Made by a program: the position numbers and the translations under genes
Notes under the pieces: model-generated
What the model was told of the DNA's origin: nothing
The model's database searches: none
The model's input: only the letters and a program-made list of their open reading frames with translations
Part shown: one piece after another, positions 24,791 to 34,733 of the stretch
Numbering within the stretch: the first letter of the stretch is position 1
Layout of the letters: each line of letters begins with the position of its first letter
Source of the DNA: Fulvimonas soli
GTDB lineage: Bacteria; Pseudomonadota; Gammaproteobacteria; Xanthomonadales; Rhodanobacteraceae
Assembly (NCBI RefSeq): GCF_003148905.1
Contig: NZ_QGHC01000013.1
Coordinates: forward strand, 1,155-65,154
Length of the DNA stretch: 64,000 bases
Reading direction: 5' to 3'

Positions 24791-26632
24791 GTGGGCCTGT
24801 CGCTCACCCCCGAAATGATCCTGGTGCTGGGGCTGGTGGGCTTCACCATGCTGATGCTGGTGCTGGAGTGGATCCGCGCCGACATGGTGGCCCTGCTGGT
24901 GGTGGTGGTGATCGGCCTCACCGGCCTGATCCCCTCCGACCGCGTGTTCAACGGCTTCGCCGGCAACGCGGTGATCGCGATCATCGCGATCATGATCATG
25001 GGCGCGGGGCTCGACCGCGCCGGCGTGCTCGCCCTCACCGCCAACTTCGTGATGCGCATGGCGCGCGGCGTGGAGTCGCGCCTGGGCGTGGTGATCAACT
25101 CGGTCACCAGCCTGTTCAGCGCGGTGATCCCCAGCCAGGCGCTGGCCGCGCTGATGATCCCGGTGACCAGCCGCCTGTCCGCGCGCACCGGCGTGCCGCT
25201 GTCGCGGCTGCTGCTGCCGATGGCGTTCTGCATCCTCACCGCCACCAACACCACGCTGATCGCCAACTCGCCGCTGATCGTCCTCAACGACCTGATCGCC
25301 AGCGCCAACGCCAACCTGCCGCCCGGCGCGCACACCATCCCCAAGTTCGGCCTGTTCAGCGTGACGCCGGTGGGCCTGGCGCTGGCGGTGCTCGGCGTGC
25401 TGTTCTTCTACCTGTTCGGCAAGAAGCTGCTGCCCGAGCGCGAGGACGAGCGCCTGAAGGTGACGCCCGGCCGCACCGAGAGCTACTTCGCCGACACCTA
25501 CGGCATCGTCGGCGAGACCGCCGAGCTGACCGTGACCGCGGAGAGCCCGCTGGTCGGCATGAGCATCGGCGAGGTGGAGCAGCTGCACGGCGCGCCGCTG
25601 ATCCTGGCGATCAAGAGCGGCAACGACGCGCGCATGGCGCCGCCGGCGGACCAGGTGATCTGGGTCGGCTCGGTGCTGGGCGTGCTGGGCCCGCGCGAGC
25701 AGGTGGCGCAGTTCGCCAACAACCAGCTGTGCCGCGTGTCGCCGCGCATGCGCCAGCTGGGCGAGCTGTTCAACCCCAGCCGCGCCGGCATCTCCGAGGC
25801 GGTGATCCCGCCCAGCTCGCGCTTCATCAAGCAGACCCTGAGCGACCTGCGCCTGCGCAAGCGCTACGGCATCTCGGTGCTGGCCGTGCACCGCGGCGAC
25901 AAGGTGCTGCGCGAGGACGTGCGCTCGGTGAGCCTGCGCGCCGGCGACACCCTGGTGCTGCATTCCAGCTGGCGCGACCTCTCGCTGGCCGCCGAGGACA
26001 AGGACCTCGTCGTGGTCACCGACATCCCGCGCGAGGAGCAGCGTCCCAACAAGATCTGGCAGGCGGTCGGCTTCTTCCTGCTGGCCAAGGGCCTGGCGCT
26101 GTTCACCAACCTCGACCTCTCGGTGGCGATGATGACCGGCGCCATCGGCATGCTGCTCACCGGCGTGCTGAACATGGACGAGGCCTACGAGGCGATCAAC
26201 TGGAAGACCATCTTCGTCACCGCCTGCCTGATCCCGCTGGGCTGGTCGATGGACGCCACCGGCGCCGCCGCCTGGCTGGCGCAGGAAGTGCTGCAGCACC
26301 TCGGCCACGCCTCGCACTGGATCCTGCAGCTGGCGCTGGCGGTGCTGACCCTGCTGTTCTCGCAGGTGATGTCCAACGTGGGCGCCACGGTGATGATGGT
26401 GCCCATCGCCATCAGCGTGGCGGTCGCCACCGGCGGCAACCCGTCGGCCTACGCGCTGGTGGTGGCGGTGTCCTCCTCCAACACCTTCCTGCTCAGCTCC
26501 GGCCACCCCGCCCTGATGATGGTGACCGGCCCCGGCGGCTACCGCGGCCGCGACTTCCTGCGCGTGGGCCTGCCGCTGACGCTGGCGGTGCTGGTGGTCA
26601 CGCTGATCGGAATCAACCTGCTGTACCACTGA
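24791..26632 (+). CDS. SLC13-family permease with TrkA-C domains
   Basis: The 613-residue membrane protein has about five N-terminal and five or more C-terminal helices typical of the DASS/SLC13 (CitMHS-like) fold, including the conserved ATNTTLIANSPLIVLND and VAVSSSNTFLLSSGHP hairpins. Two cytoplasmic TrkA-C ligand domains lie between them (residues about 235-320 and 335-420). Relatives carry sulfate, dicarboxylates or other anions with sodium; the substrate is not clear here. It starts with GTG, AGGGG upstream. Its end overlaps the convergent Rieske gene by 20 bases. Confidence 0.85.
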   Translation: MGLSLTPEMILVLGLVGFTMLMLVLEWIRADMVALLVVVVIGLTGLIPSDRVFNGFAGNAVIAIIAIMIMGAGLDRAGVLALTANFVMRMARGVESRLGVVINSVTSLFSAVIPSQALAALMIPVTSRLSARTGVPLSRLLLPMAFCILTATNTTLIANSPLIVLNDLIASANANLPPGAHTIPKFGLFSVTPVGLALAVLGVLFFYLFGKKLLPEREDERLKVTPGRTESYFADTYGIVGETAELTVTAESPLVGMSIGEVEQLHGAPLILAIKSGNDARMAPPADQVIWVGSVLGVLGPREQVAQFANNQLCRVSPRMRQLGELFNPSRAGISEAVIPPSSRFIKQTLSDLRLRKRYGISVLAVHRGDKVLREDVRSVSLRAGDTLVLHSSWRDLSLAAEDKDLVVVTDIPREEQRPNKIWQAVGFFLLAKGLALFTNLDLSVAMMTGAIGMLLTGVLNMDEAYEAINWKTIFVTACLIPLGWSMDATGAAAWLAQEVLQHLGHASHWILQLALAVLTLLFSQVMSNVGATVMMVPIAISVAVATGGNPSAYALVVAVSSSNTFLLSSGHPALMMVTGPGGYRGRDFLRVGLPLTLAVLVVTLIGINLLYH

Positions 26633-26987
26633 GCCGCGCGGCCGGCTCCGTCGCCAGGCGCACCTCGCCGTTTTCCACCGACAGCGGCACCGCGCGCAGG
26701 CGGTCGCCGCGGCAGGGGCCGCCGACGCATTCGCCGTCGTCGGTGCGGAAGCTGGCGCCGTGCGCGGCGCAGACCAGGGTGCCGCGGCTGATCAGGAACT
26801 TGCCCGGCGCCCAGTCGAGCCGCCGGCCGGCGTGCGGGCAGATGTTGAGCCAGGCGCGGACGGCGTCGCCCTGGCGCAGCACGATCAGCGATTCCTCGCC
26901 GTCCGGCAGCAGGGCGTCGAGCGCAGTGGCCTCGCCGTCGACCAGGTCGTCGAGGCGGCACAGCGGGCGGGCGGCGGGGCTATCCAT
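26613..26987 (-). CDS. Rieske [2Fe-2S] protein
   Basis: The 124-residue soluble protein carries both halves of the Rieske cluster site: NICPHAGRRLDW (Cys-x-His) and LVCAAHGASF (Cys-x2-His). It resembles small NirD-like/ferredoxin-type Rieske proteins that pass electrons to oxygenases or reductases; no partner enzyme is adjacent. The ATG at 26,987 fits the family start (an upstream start at 27,065 would add 26 unrelated residues). It is divergent from the next gene and convergent with the SLC13 gene. Confidence 0.8.
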   Translation of the reverse strand: MDSPAARPLCRLDDLVDGEATALDALLPDGEESLIVLRQGDAVRAWLNICPHAGRRLDWAPGKFLISRGTLVCAAHGASFRTDDGECVGGPCRGDRLRAVPLSVENGEVRLATEPAARLSGTAG

Positions 26988-27063
26988 CGGCACTTGTCTC
27001 GCGGGCCGAAAGGGCCCATTGTTGCGCACGTAAGTCCTTGATTTTACCACACGGATTTTTAAC

Positions 27064-27330
27064 ATGCGCTTCGTCCTGCCCGCCCTGCCCCGTCATCGCC
27101 ATCCGCTGGTGCGCGCGCTGTCGCTGCTGGTCGGCATGGCCGTGGTCGCCGTGCTGCTGGTCTGCGGGCTGGTGGTGGCGGGCGTGCTGCTGGTCGGTGG
27201 CGGCCTGCTGCTGGCGCTGCGCCAGTGGCGCCGTGCGCGCACGGTGGCGCGGCCGGCGCCGCGCGGCGGTCAGCGCCCGCAGGTGCTGGACGGCGAGTTC
27301 GTGGTGATCAGCCAGGGCCGGGCCCGCTGA
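27064..27330 (+). CDS. Small membrane protein, unknown
   Basis: An 88-residue protein with a basic N-terminus (LPRHRHPLVR) and one long hydrophobic region (residues about 17-47) that could form one or two helices, followed by a basic tail ending VLDGEFVVISQ. The tail VLDGEFxVI recurs in other small Xanthomonadales membrane proteins. It faces a T-rich stretch upstream (about 27,038-27,060) that may be its promoter. I cannot assign a function. Confidence 0.6.
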   Translation: MRFVLPALPRHRHPLVRALSLLVGMAVVAVLLVCGLVVAGVLLVGGGLLLALRQWRRARTVARPAPRGGQRPQVLDGEFVVISQGRAR

Positions 27331-27428
27331 ATCCCCCCGCGCCGCAGCGGCGGCGCACGCGCAAGATACGGATGGCCGTCACGGCGGCGGGGTCCTAGGC
27401 TGCCGGCATCCTCTTCGTGGACCTCGCC

Positions 27429-28322
27429 ATGAACGCCCGTATCGCTCCCGCCATGCACCGGCTCGAACGCGCCCGCCAGCTGCTCGACGAGGCCGAGACC
27501 GCGCCCAGCCTGGAGCAGCTCGCCGCGGCGGTGTCGCTGAGCCCCAGCCACCTGCAGCGCAGCTTCCGCCGCCGCTTCGGCATGAGCCCGGCCGAGTACC
27601 ACCGCGCGCGCCGCTTCGGCCAGTTCAAGGCCGCGCTGCGCGGGGGCGCGCCGGTGACCGCCGCGGTGTACGGGGCCGGCTTCGGCTCCGGCAGCCGCGT
27701 CTACGAGCACAGCGACCGCCTGCTCGGCATGACCCCGGCCAGCTACCGCGCCGGCGGCGCCGGCGCGGACATCCGCTACACCACCACCGGCACGCCGCTG
27801 GGCCGCCTGCTGGTGGCGGCCACCCGCCGCGGCATCTGCGCGGTGACGCTGGGCAAGGACGACGCGGAACTGGAGCGCCGCCTGGCCGAGGAATTCCCGC
27901 GCGCCACGCGCGAGCGCGTGGACGCCGGCCGCGAGGAATGGCTGGACGCGGTGATCGCGCGCATCGCCAGCGAGCTCGGCTGGAGCGACGCCGCCGCGCC
28001 CGCGCTGCCGCCGCTGGACGTGGCCGCCACGGCTTTCCAGTGGCGCGTGTGGAACGCGCTCACGCGGATTCCCGCCGGCGAGACGCGCAGCTACGGCGAG
28101 CTCGCCGCCGAGATCGGCAGCCCCAGGGCCGCGCGCGCGATCGGCAACGCCTGCGGCAGCAACCGCCTGGCGCTGATCGTGCCCTGCCACCGCGTGGTGC
28201 GCGAGGACGGCTCGCCCGGCGGCTGGCGCTGGGGCGTGGAGCGCAAGCGCGAGCTGCTGGCGCAGGAACGGCGCGCGCGCGCCGGGCAGCGCGGGGACGG
28301 CGCGCCGCGCGACCCGCGTTGA
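27429..28322 (+). CDS. Ada-like AraC/O6-methylguanine-DNA methyltransferase
   Basis: The 297-residue protein combines an AraC DNA-binding domain (residues about 10-105; SLEQLAAAVSLSPSHLQRSF) with an Ada-type methyltransferase (RYTTTGTPLGRLLVAAT, AFQWRVWNALTRIPAGETRSY and the active-site motif VPCHRVV with the acceptor Cys). The N-terminal Zn domain of Ada, which accepts methyl from phosphotriesters and switches on the response, is missing. It therefore repairs O6-methylguanine but may not sense damage as E. coli Ada does. The ATG at 27,429 is used; a start at 27,417 is also possible. Confidence 0.88.
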   Translation: MNARIAPAMHRLERARQLLDEAETAPSLEQLAAAVSLSPSHLQRSFRRRFGMSPAEYHRARRFGQFKAALRGGAPVTAAVYGAGFGSGSRVYEHSDRLLGMTPASYRAGGAGADIRYTTTGTPLGRLLVAATRRGICAVTLGKDDAELERRLAEEFPRATRERVDAGREEWLDAVIARIASELGWSDAAAPALPPLDVAATAFQWRVWNALTRIPAGETRSYGELAAEIGSPRAARAIGNACGSNRLALIVPCHRVVREDGSPGGWRWGVERKRELLAQERRARAGQRGDGAPRDPR

Positions 28323-28431
28323 GCGGCGTTCAAGGCTGCCTTGCACGGGGCGCGCTACCGCCCGCGCGCGGCGCGAAGTAGCCTATGGCGCCCGGCCGCG
28401 CGGCCGGCGTTTCCCCACGGCAAGCATCCCC

Positions 28432-29349
28432 ATGAACGATTCGACTGCCGGCGCCGCCCGGGCGGCGCCTTCCCCGTCCTTCGCCGAGCCGCGCACGCTG
28501 GTGCCGCTGTCGCTGTTCGCGCTGTACGTGATCTGGGGCTCGACCTACCTCGGCATCCGCATCGCGCTGGAAAGCTGGCCGCCGTTCCTGCTCGCCGGCG
28601 TGCGCTTCCTGTGCGCGGGCGTGGCGCTGTACGGCTTCCTGCGCTGGCGCGGCGTGGCGGCTCCGACGCGGCGGCAGTGGCGCAACGCCGCGGTCACCGG
28701 CGTGCTGCTGCTCGGCTTCGGCAACGGCCTGGTGTGCTACGCCGAGCAGCGGGTGAGCTCGGGCATCGCCGCGGTGGCGGTGGCCAGCATGCCGCTGTTC
28801 GCCGCGCTGTTCTCCGGCCTGTACGGCCACTGGTCGACCCGGCGCGAGACGCTGGGCCTGCTGATCGGCTTCGCCGGCGTGGTGGTGCTGAACCTGGGCA
28901 GCGGCCTGGCCGGCTCGCGCCTGGGCGCGGTCGCGCTGCTGGTGGCGGCGGCGAGCTGGGCGTTCGGCTCGGTGTGGAGCAAGCGCCAGGACATGCCCGC
29001 CGGGCCGATGAACACCGCGGCGCAGATGCTGTGCGCCAGCCTCGCGCTGCTCGTCGCGGGCTTCGCCGGCGGCGAGCGGCTGCCCGCGCATCCCAGCCTG
29101 CACGCCAACCTGGCGCTGGCCTACCTGGCGGTGTTCGGCTCGCTGGTCGCCTTCAGCGCCTACCTCTACGTGCTCAGGCACGCCCGGCCGGCGCTGGCCA
29201 CCAGCTACGCCTACGTCAACCCGCCGGTGGCGGTGCTGTTCGGCGTGCTGCTGGCGGGCGAGCACGTCGGCCCTTACGACCTGGCCGGCATGGCGGTGAT
29301 CCTGCTCGGCGTGGGGGTGATCACGCTTGCGCGGCAACGCGGCGGTTAG
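28432..29349 (+). CDS. EamA-family exporter (YedA-like)
   Basis: The 305-residue protein has about ten membrane helices arranged as two EamA repeats; the lead LYVIWGSTYLGIRIALESWP and the tail TSYAYVNPPVAVLFGVLLAG are the signatures of the RhaT/YedA branch of drug/metabolite transporters. It probably exports a metabolite across the inner membrane. It follows the Ada-like gene by 109 bases on the same strand and ends just before a palindromic repeat. Confidence 0.9.
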   Translation: MNDSTAGAARAAPSPSFAEPRTLVPLSLFALYVIWGSTYLGIRIALESWPPFLLAGVRFLCAGVALYGFLRWRGVAAPTRRQWRNAAVTGVLLLGFGNGLVCYAEQRVSSGIAAVAVASMPLFAALFSGLYGHWSTRRETLGLLIGFAGVVVLNLGSGLAGSRLGAVALLVAAASWAFGSVWSKRQDMPAGPMNTAAQMLCASLALLVAGFAGGERLPAHPSLHANLALAYLAVFGSLVAFSAYLYVLRHARPALATSYAYVNPPVAVLFGVLLAGEHVGPYDLAGMAVILLGVGVITLARQRGG

Positions 29350-29403
29350 TTGACAGGTTGCCGCGACGGCGAGGGCCGTGTGCCCGGATCGGTGGGCGTC
29401 TTT

Positions 29404-29545
29404 CTTCCTCTCCCCTCCGGGGAGAGGACCGAGGTGAGGGGTGGGGCTCGCGGCAACCTCTCACCGGAGATGATTCGCCCATGCGCGCCTTGTCGCAAGA
29501 GCGGCCCCTCACCCCAGCCCTCTCCCTGAAGGGGAGAGGGAGCAA
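29404..29545. repeat. Paired palindromic repeat (CTCTCCC family), copy 3
   Basis: The left unit is CCTCTCCCCTCCGGGGAGAGG followed by ACCGAGGTGAGGGG. The right unit, mirrored, is GCCCCTCACCCCAGCCCTCTC followed by CCTGAAGGGGAGAGGG. It lies in the 318-base gap between the EamA exporter and the AtoE-like gene. No other feature is seen in that gap. Confidence 0.85.
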
Positions 29546-29667
29546 GGCGGTGCGTCATGGCGTGCCGGTGGCAGATCGAGCGGGGTGGCCGCTTCGACCT
29601 TGGTCGGCTTGCCCGCGCGGCGCGGCGCGCGCCAACATGCCACGGTTCCGTCACCGGGGGCATTGCG

Positions 29668-31083
29668 ATGAACGCAGCGAAAGAAGGCGTGCTGGCCCGC
29701 GCGGCCCTGCGCAGCGCGGCCTGGTCCGAACGCTGGTTTCCCGACGCCTGGGTGTTCGCCGCGCTGGGCGTGGTGATCGTGGCGGTCGCCGCGCTGGCCT
29801 TCGGCGCCACGCCCAAGGTCGCGGTGGGCGCGTTCGGCGACGGCTTCTGGAGCCTGATCCCCTTCACCATGCAGATGGCCTTCGTGGTGATCGGCGGCTA
29901 CGTGGTGGCCACCGCGCCGGCGGTGGCGCGCTTCATCGAGCTGCTGGCGCGCGCGCCGCGCAGCGGGCGCGGCGCGGTGTGCTACGTGGGCCTGGTCAGC
30001 ATGCTGGCCTCGCTGCTGTCGTGGGGCTTCTCGCTGGTGTTCGGCGGCCTGCTGGTGCGCGCGCTGGCGCGCCGCGCCGACCTGCGCATGGACTACCGTG
30101 CCGCCGCCGCGGCCGCCTACCTGGGCCTCGGCGCGGTGTGGGCGATGGGCCTGTCCTCCTCCGCCGCGCAGTTGCAGGCCAACCCCAGGAGCATGCCGCC
30201 GGGGCTGCTGAACATCACCGGCGTGCTGCCGTTCACCGAGACGATCTTCCTGTGGCAGTCGATCGCGCTGACCGCGGCGCTGATCGTGGTCTCGCTGCTG
30301 ATCTGCTGGTTCACCGCGCCTTCCGACGCCAACGCGCGCACCGCGCAGGACTTCGGCGTGGCCGAGGACGGCTCGACGCCCGCCCTGCCGCCGCGCACGC
30401 GGCCCGGCGAATGGCTGGAATACAGCCCGCTGCTGTCGGTGCTGATCGGCCTGCTCGGCCTGGGCTGGCTGGGCTGGCAGTTCGCCGGCAAGCCGGCGAC
30501 CACGGTGGTGGCCGACCTCAACACCTACAACTTCCTGTTCCTCACCGTGGGCCTGCTGCTGCACTGGCGGCCGCGCAGCTTCCTCAACGCGGTGGCGCGC
30601 GCGGTGCCGAGCACGGCGGGCGTGCTGATCCAGTTCCCGCTGTACGGCGGCATCGCCGCGCTGCTCACCCACGCGCCCGGCGCCGGCGGCGAGACGCTGG
30701 CGCACCACCTGTCGCAGCTGTTCGTGCGCATCGCCTCCACCGACAGCTTCCCGGCGGTGATGGGCGCCTACTCGGCGATCCTCGGCTTCTTCGTGCCCTC
30801 CGGCGGCGGCAAGTGGCTGGTGGAGGCGCCCTACGTGATGCAGGCGGCCAACGACCTGCACGTGCACCTGGGCTGGGCGGTGCAGGTGTACAACGCCGCC
30901 GAGGCGCTGCCCAACCTGATCAACCCGTTCTGGATGCTGCCGCTCTTGGGCGTGCTGGGGCTGAAGGCGCGCGACGTGGTGGGCTACACCTTCATCCAGT
31001 TGCTGGTGCACGTGCCGCTGGTGCTCGGCCTGCTGTGGCTGCTCGGGCTCACCCTGCAGTACGTGCCGCCGGTGATGCCCTGA
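29668..31083 (+). CDS. AtoE-like short-chain fatty acid transporter (TIGR00366)
   Basis: The 471-residue membrane protein matches the AtoE family: N-terminal RAALRSAAWSERWFPDAWVF, many helices, the mid-protein ISM-like LVSMLASLLSWGFSLVFGGL, and the C-terminal VPSGGGKWLVEAPYVMQAAN and NLINPFWMLPLLG. AtoE carries short-chain fatty acids such as butyrate; no ato catabolic genes are adjacent, so substrate is inferred from family only. The ATG at 29,668 is chosen over an in-frame upstream extension without similarity. Palindromic repeats flank the gene on both sides. Confidence 0.85.
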   Translation: MNAAKEGVLARAALRSAAWSERWFPDAWVFAALGVVIVAVAALAFGATPKVAVGAFGDGFWSLIPFTMQMAFVVIGGYVVATAPAVARFIELLARAPRSGRGAVCYVGLVSMLASLLSWGFSLVFGGLLVRALARRADLRMDYRAAAAAAYLGLGAVWAMGLSSSAAQLQANPRSMPPGLLNITGVLPFTETIFLWQSIALTAALIVVSLLICWFTAPSDANARTAQDFGVAEDGSTPALPPRTRPGEWLEYSPLLSVLIGLLGLGWLGWQFAGKPATTVVADLNTYNFLFLTVGLLLHWRPRSFLNAVARAVPSTAGVLIQFPLYGGIAALLTHAPGAGGETLAHHLSQLFVRIASTDSFPAVMGAYSAILGFFVPSGGGKWLVEAPYVMQAANDLHVHLGWAVQVYNAAEALPNLINPFWMLPLLGVLGLKARDVVGYTFIQLLVHVPLVLGLLWLLGLTLQYVPPVMP

Positions 31084-31099
31084 GCCGGAGCACCCCATG

Positions 31100-31316
31100 G
31101 GTGCATCCCTCTCCCTTCGGGAGAGGGTGGCGGCTGCCGGGTGAGGGTACGGGCGGAGCGTGACGTTTCCGCAAGGCCGAACCCGCAAGGCCGAACCCTC
31201 ACCCCCAACCCCTCTCCCAGTGGGAGAGGGGCTTTCGGGGTACGGCCGCGCGAGGCGCCACTGCACTGCCGGACCCTCACCCCAGCCCCTCTCCCGGCGG
31301 GAGAGGAGTTCAGGGT
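31100..31316. repeat. Palindromic repeat cluster (CTCTCCC family), copy 4
   Basis: Three hairpin units occur: CCCTCTCCCTTCGGGAGAGGG (31,107 on), CCCCTCTCCCAGTGGGAGAGG (about 31,209) and CCCCTCTCCCGGCGGGAGAGG (about 31,284), with GGTGAGGG or CCCTCACCCC beside each. AAGGCCGAACCC also occurs twice in tandem near 31,173-31,197. The cluster separates the convergent AtoE-like and ABC permease genes and may act in transcription end or mRNA stability. Confidence 0.85.
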
Positions 31317-32632
31317 CACAGCTCGCGCAGGGCGGTGGTCACCGGCAGGCGCGCGGCGCGCACGGCGGGGAACAGGCCGCCGATGAAGCCGATCGCCAGC
31401 GCCCACTTCAGGCCGGTCCACAGCAGCGCGGGCGAGACCTTCAGCTCGAAGCTCAGCTTGCCGACGGTGCCCGAGGCCAGCGTGGAAGCGCTGTAGCCGT
31501 TGAAGACCAGCCACGCGAGCAGCCCGCCGAGCAGGCCGCCGACGAGCGCCAGCAGCATCGTCTCCAGCATCACGGCGACCACCACCGGCAGCCCGCGGAA
31601 GCCGATGGCGCGCAACGTGGCGATCTCGCGGGCGCGCGCGGCGACGGCCGCGAACATGGTGTTGAGCGCGCCGAACATCGCGCCGATCGCCATGATGATG
31701 CCGACGGTGATGCCCATGATGCGGATCACCTTGGCCATGCCCTCCGACTGCTTGCTGAAGTAGTCGAGCGTGGTGTCCACGTCCACCTTGAGCTGCGGGT
31801 TGGATTCCAGGCCCGCCTTGAACGACTCGTAGGCCTTCGGGTCGGCCAGCTTCACCGTGACCGAGGCACGGCTGCCGCCGCGCCGGTAGGTGTCCGCCAC
31901 CACGTTGGCGTCGGCCCAGATCTCCGAGTCCATCGCGTCGCCGGAGGCGAACACGCCGACCACCTTCCACTGCTGGTTGCCGAGCCTGACCTCGTCGCCC
32001 GGCTCGACGCCCGCGAACTGGCGCTCGGCGCCGGCGCCGACGATCAGCTCGCGCATGCCCGGCCGGAAATTGCGCCCCTTGACGATCTTCACGTTGGGGC
32101 GCACCGCCCAGGCCTGCTCGCCCACGCCGCGCAGCTGCACGCTGCTCTCCTCGTCCGGCGCGCCGCCGCGGACCGGCAGGTTGGCCGCCACCACCAGCTC
32201 GGGCGAGGCGATCGGCCGCCCCTGGGCGTCCTTGGCGATGCCGGGCGCCTGCGGGATCAGCGTCACGCTGTCGCGCTCGAGCACCGACATCACTTCCGAC
32301 GCGGACGAGCCGCGCATCACGATGGCGGTGTCGGCGCTGCCGGTCTTGCGCAGCGTCTCGCTGTAGCCGTCGGCCATCGCCAGCAGCGCCACCAGCACGC
32401 CGACCACGCCGGCGATGCCGACCACGATCACCGCGGACGAGCCCAGGCGCTGGCGCAGCGTGCTGATGCCCACGCCGGTCACCGAGGCGGCCTGGCGCCC
32501 GCGCCGCGTCAGCAGCATCCAGGCGGCGAAGAGCGCGGCGACCGCCAGCGCGAGCCACCACGGCGCGGCGACCCACAGCGCCAGCACGACGACGACCAGC
32601 AGCAACAGCAGGATGTTGATCAATGCAGCCAT
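31316..32632 (-). CDS. ABC transporter permease (FtsX/MacB type)
   Basis: The 438-residue permease has two N-terminal hydrophobic segments, a large periplasmic MacB-PCD domain (about residues 80-300) and three C-terminal helices (GIIMAIGAMFGALNTMFAAV, LPVVVAVMLETMLLALVGGL, GGLFPAVRAARLPV). It is the last gene of a four-gene tripartite efflux operon. The extra helix at the very N-terminus (residues 5-40) distinguishes it from the sister permease. GGAG sits before the ATG at 32,632. The ALREL C-terminus is typical of FtsX permeases. Confidence 0.88.
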   Translation of the reverse strand: MAALINILLLLLVVVVLALWVAAPWWLALAVAALFAAWMLLTRRGRQAASVTGVGISTLRQRLGSSAVIVVGIAGVVGVLVALLAMADGYSETLRKTGSADTAIVMRGSSASEVMSVLERDSVTLIPQAPGIAKDAQGRPIASPELVVAANLPVRGGAPDEESSVQLRGVGEQAWAVRPNVKIVKGRNFRPGMRELIVGAGAERQFAGVEPGDEVRLGNQQWKVVGVFASGDAMDSEIWADANVVADTYRRGGSRASVTVKLADPKAYESFKAGLESNPQLKVDVDTTLDYFSKQSEGMAKVIRIMGITVGIIMAIGAMFGALNTMFAAVAARAREIATLRAIGFRGLPVVVAVMLETMLLALVGGLLGGLLAWLVFNGYSASTLASGTVGKLSFELKVSPALLWTGLKWALAIGFIGGLFPAVRAARLPVTTALREL

Positions 32633-32642
32633 GTCGTTCTCC

Positions 32643-33809
32643 TCAGCGCCCGGCGAGCGCATCGACGATGTTCAGGCGCATCGCCCGCAGCGCCGGCAGG
32701 GCGCCGACCAGCAGGCCGATCGCCACCATCAGCAGCAGGCCCAGCAGCCAGCTGCCGGCGCCCACGCCCGGCAGGTTCAGCATGCCGCCGCTGCCCGCGC
32801 TCACCGCGGGGATGATCAGCGCCGCCAGCCCCAGGCCGATCAGCCCGCCGAGCAGGAGCAGCAGCACCGACTCGGCCAGCACCATCGCCAGCACGCTGGC
32901 GCTGGAGAAGCCGATGGTCTTGAGCACGGCCAGCTCGCTGGTGCGCTCGCGCACCGCCTGCATCATGGTGTTGCCCGACAGGAGCACCAGGGTGAAGAAC
33001 ACCGCGCCCATGATCGAGCCCACGATGAGGCCGATGTCGGCCAGCTGCTTCATCCAGCTGGCGGTCGCGGCCTGCTCGGTCTGCGTGCGGGTCTCGTGGT
33101 CGGAATTGGCCGAGATCGCGTCGATCGCCCTGGCCACGCGGTCGGCCTGGTTCACGTCGGCGACGCGGGTGACGTACCAGCCCACCTGGCCGCGGTTGTA
33201 GGGCGTGGTCTCGTCGAAGTACTTCCAGTGCAGCAGGAACATCTGGTCGTAGAAGCCGCCCGCCTTCTTGTCCTTCGAGTGCATGATGCCGACGATGTCG
33301 AAGGTCCAGTTCTTGCTGCCCTCGCGGTTGGGGAAGATGGTCGACTGCATCGGGATCTTGTCGCCCACCTTCCAGTGGAAGCGCTGGGCCAGCTTTTCGC
33401 CCACCAGCGCGCCGGTGCGGGTCTCGTCGAAGGCCTTGCGCTCGGCGGGGCTCACCTCGATCTCCGGGTAGAGGTCGATGTAGTTGGGTTCCACCGCGAA
33501 GCTGAAGACCTGGTTGTGCGGGTCCTGGTAGGCGCCGCCGAACCAGTTGGCGTAGGTGACCATCTTCACGCCCGGCACCTGCGCGATCTGCGCCTCCAGC
33601 GACTGCGGCAGGGTCTGGATGAAGGACAGCCTCGAGCCGGTCTGCAGGCGCTGCGCGCCGTTGGCGCTCTGCCCGGCCTGGTCGAAGGAGGTGCGCACCG
33701 CGTCGAGCATGCCGAACAGCAGGAACGCGGCGACGATAGAGACGAGCGTGAGGATGGTGCGGGCCTTGCGCCGGAACAGCGCGGCCCAGATCAGGTGGAG
33801 GTATTTCAT
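32643..33809 (-). CDS. ABC transporter permease (FtsX/MacB type)
   Basis: The 388-residue permease has one N-terminal helix ([20 protein letters not shown]), a periplasmic domain (residues about 40-250) and three C-terminal helices ([60 protein letters not shown]). It pairs with the permease 10 bases downstream, and the two probably form a heterodimeric channel. The ATG at 33,809 starts the family-like [16 protein letters not shown] palindromic repeat separates it from the ATPase gene upstream. Confidence 0.88.
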   Translation of the reverse strand: MKYLHLIWAALFRRKARTILTLVSIVAAFLLFGMLDAVRTSFDQAGQSANGAQRLQTGSRLSFIQTLPQSLEAQIAQVPGVKMVTYANWFGGAYQDPHNQVFSFAVEPNYIDLYPEIEVSPAERKAFDETRTGALVGEKLAQRFHWKVGDKIPMQSTIFPNREGSKNWTFDIVGIMHSKDKKAGGFYDQMFLLHWKYFDETTPYNRGQVGWYVTRVADVNQADRVARAIDAISANSDHETRTQTEQAATASWMKQLADIGLIVGSIMGAVFFTLVLLSGNTMMQAVRERTSELAVLKTIGFSSASVLAMVLAESVLLLLLGGLIGLGLAALIIPAVSAGSGGMLNLPGVGAGSWLLGLLLMVAIGLLVGALPALRAMRLNIVDALAGR

Positions 33810-33827
33810 GGCAGAAGCTCCACGGCA

Positions 33828-33990
33828 TGATTCCTTCTCCCCGCCGGGGAGAAGGCGGCCCAAAGGGCCGGATGAGGGGACGGGGCTTGCCCAGGCGCAT
33901 GGGTGGAACGCGCATGGGCGCCGCGTGGCCGCCAGTGCGGCCCCTCGCCCCGGCCCTCTCCCCGGAGGGGAGAAGAGGGAGGATGGGCGG
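33828..33990. repeat. Paired palindromic repeat (CTCTCCC family), copy 5, inside an operon
   Basis: The left unit is CCTTCTCCCCGCCGGGGAGAAGG with GGATGAGGGG after it; the right unit is CCCCTCGCCCCGGCCCTCTC with CCCGGAGGGGAGAAG. It fills most of the 187-base gap between the ATPase and first permease genes of the efflux operon. Confidence 0.8.
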
Positions 33991-33996
33991 CGGCGT

Positions 33997-34683
<687 letters not shown>

Positions 34684-34733
34684 GCCTTCGTCCTCGTCTT
34701 AAGGACCGCCGCGGCGCGGCGGTCGCGGATGTC

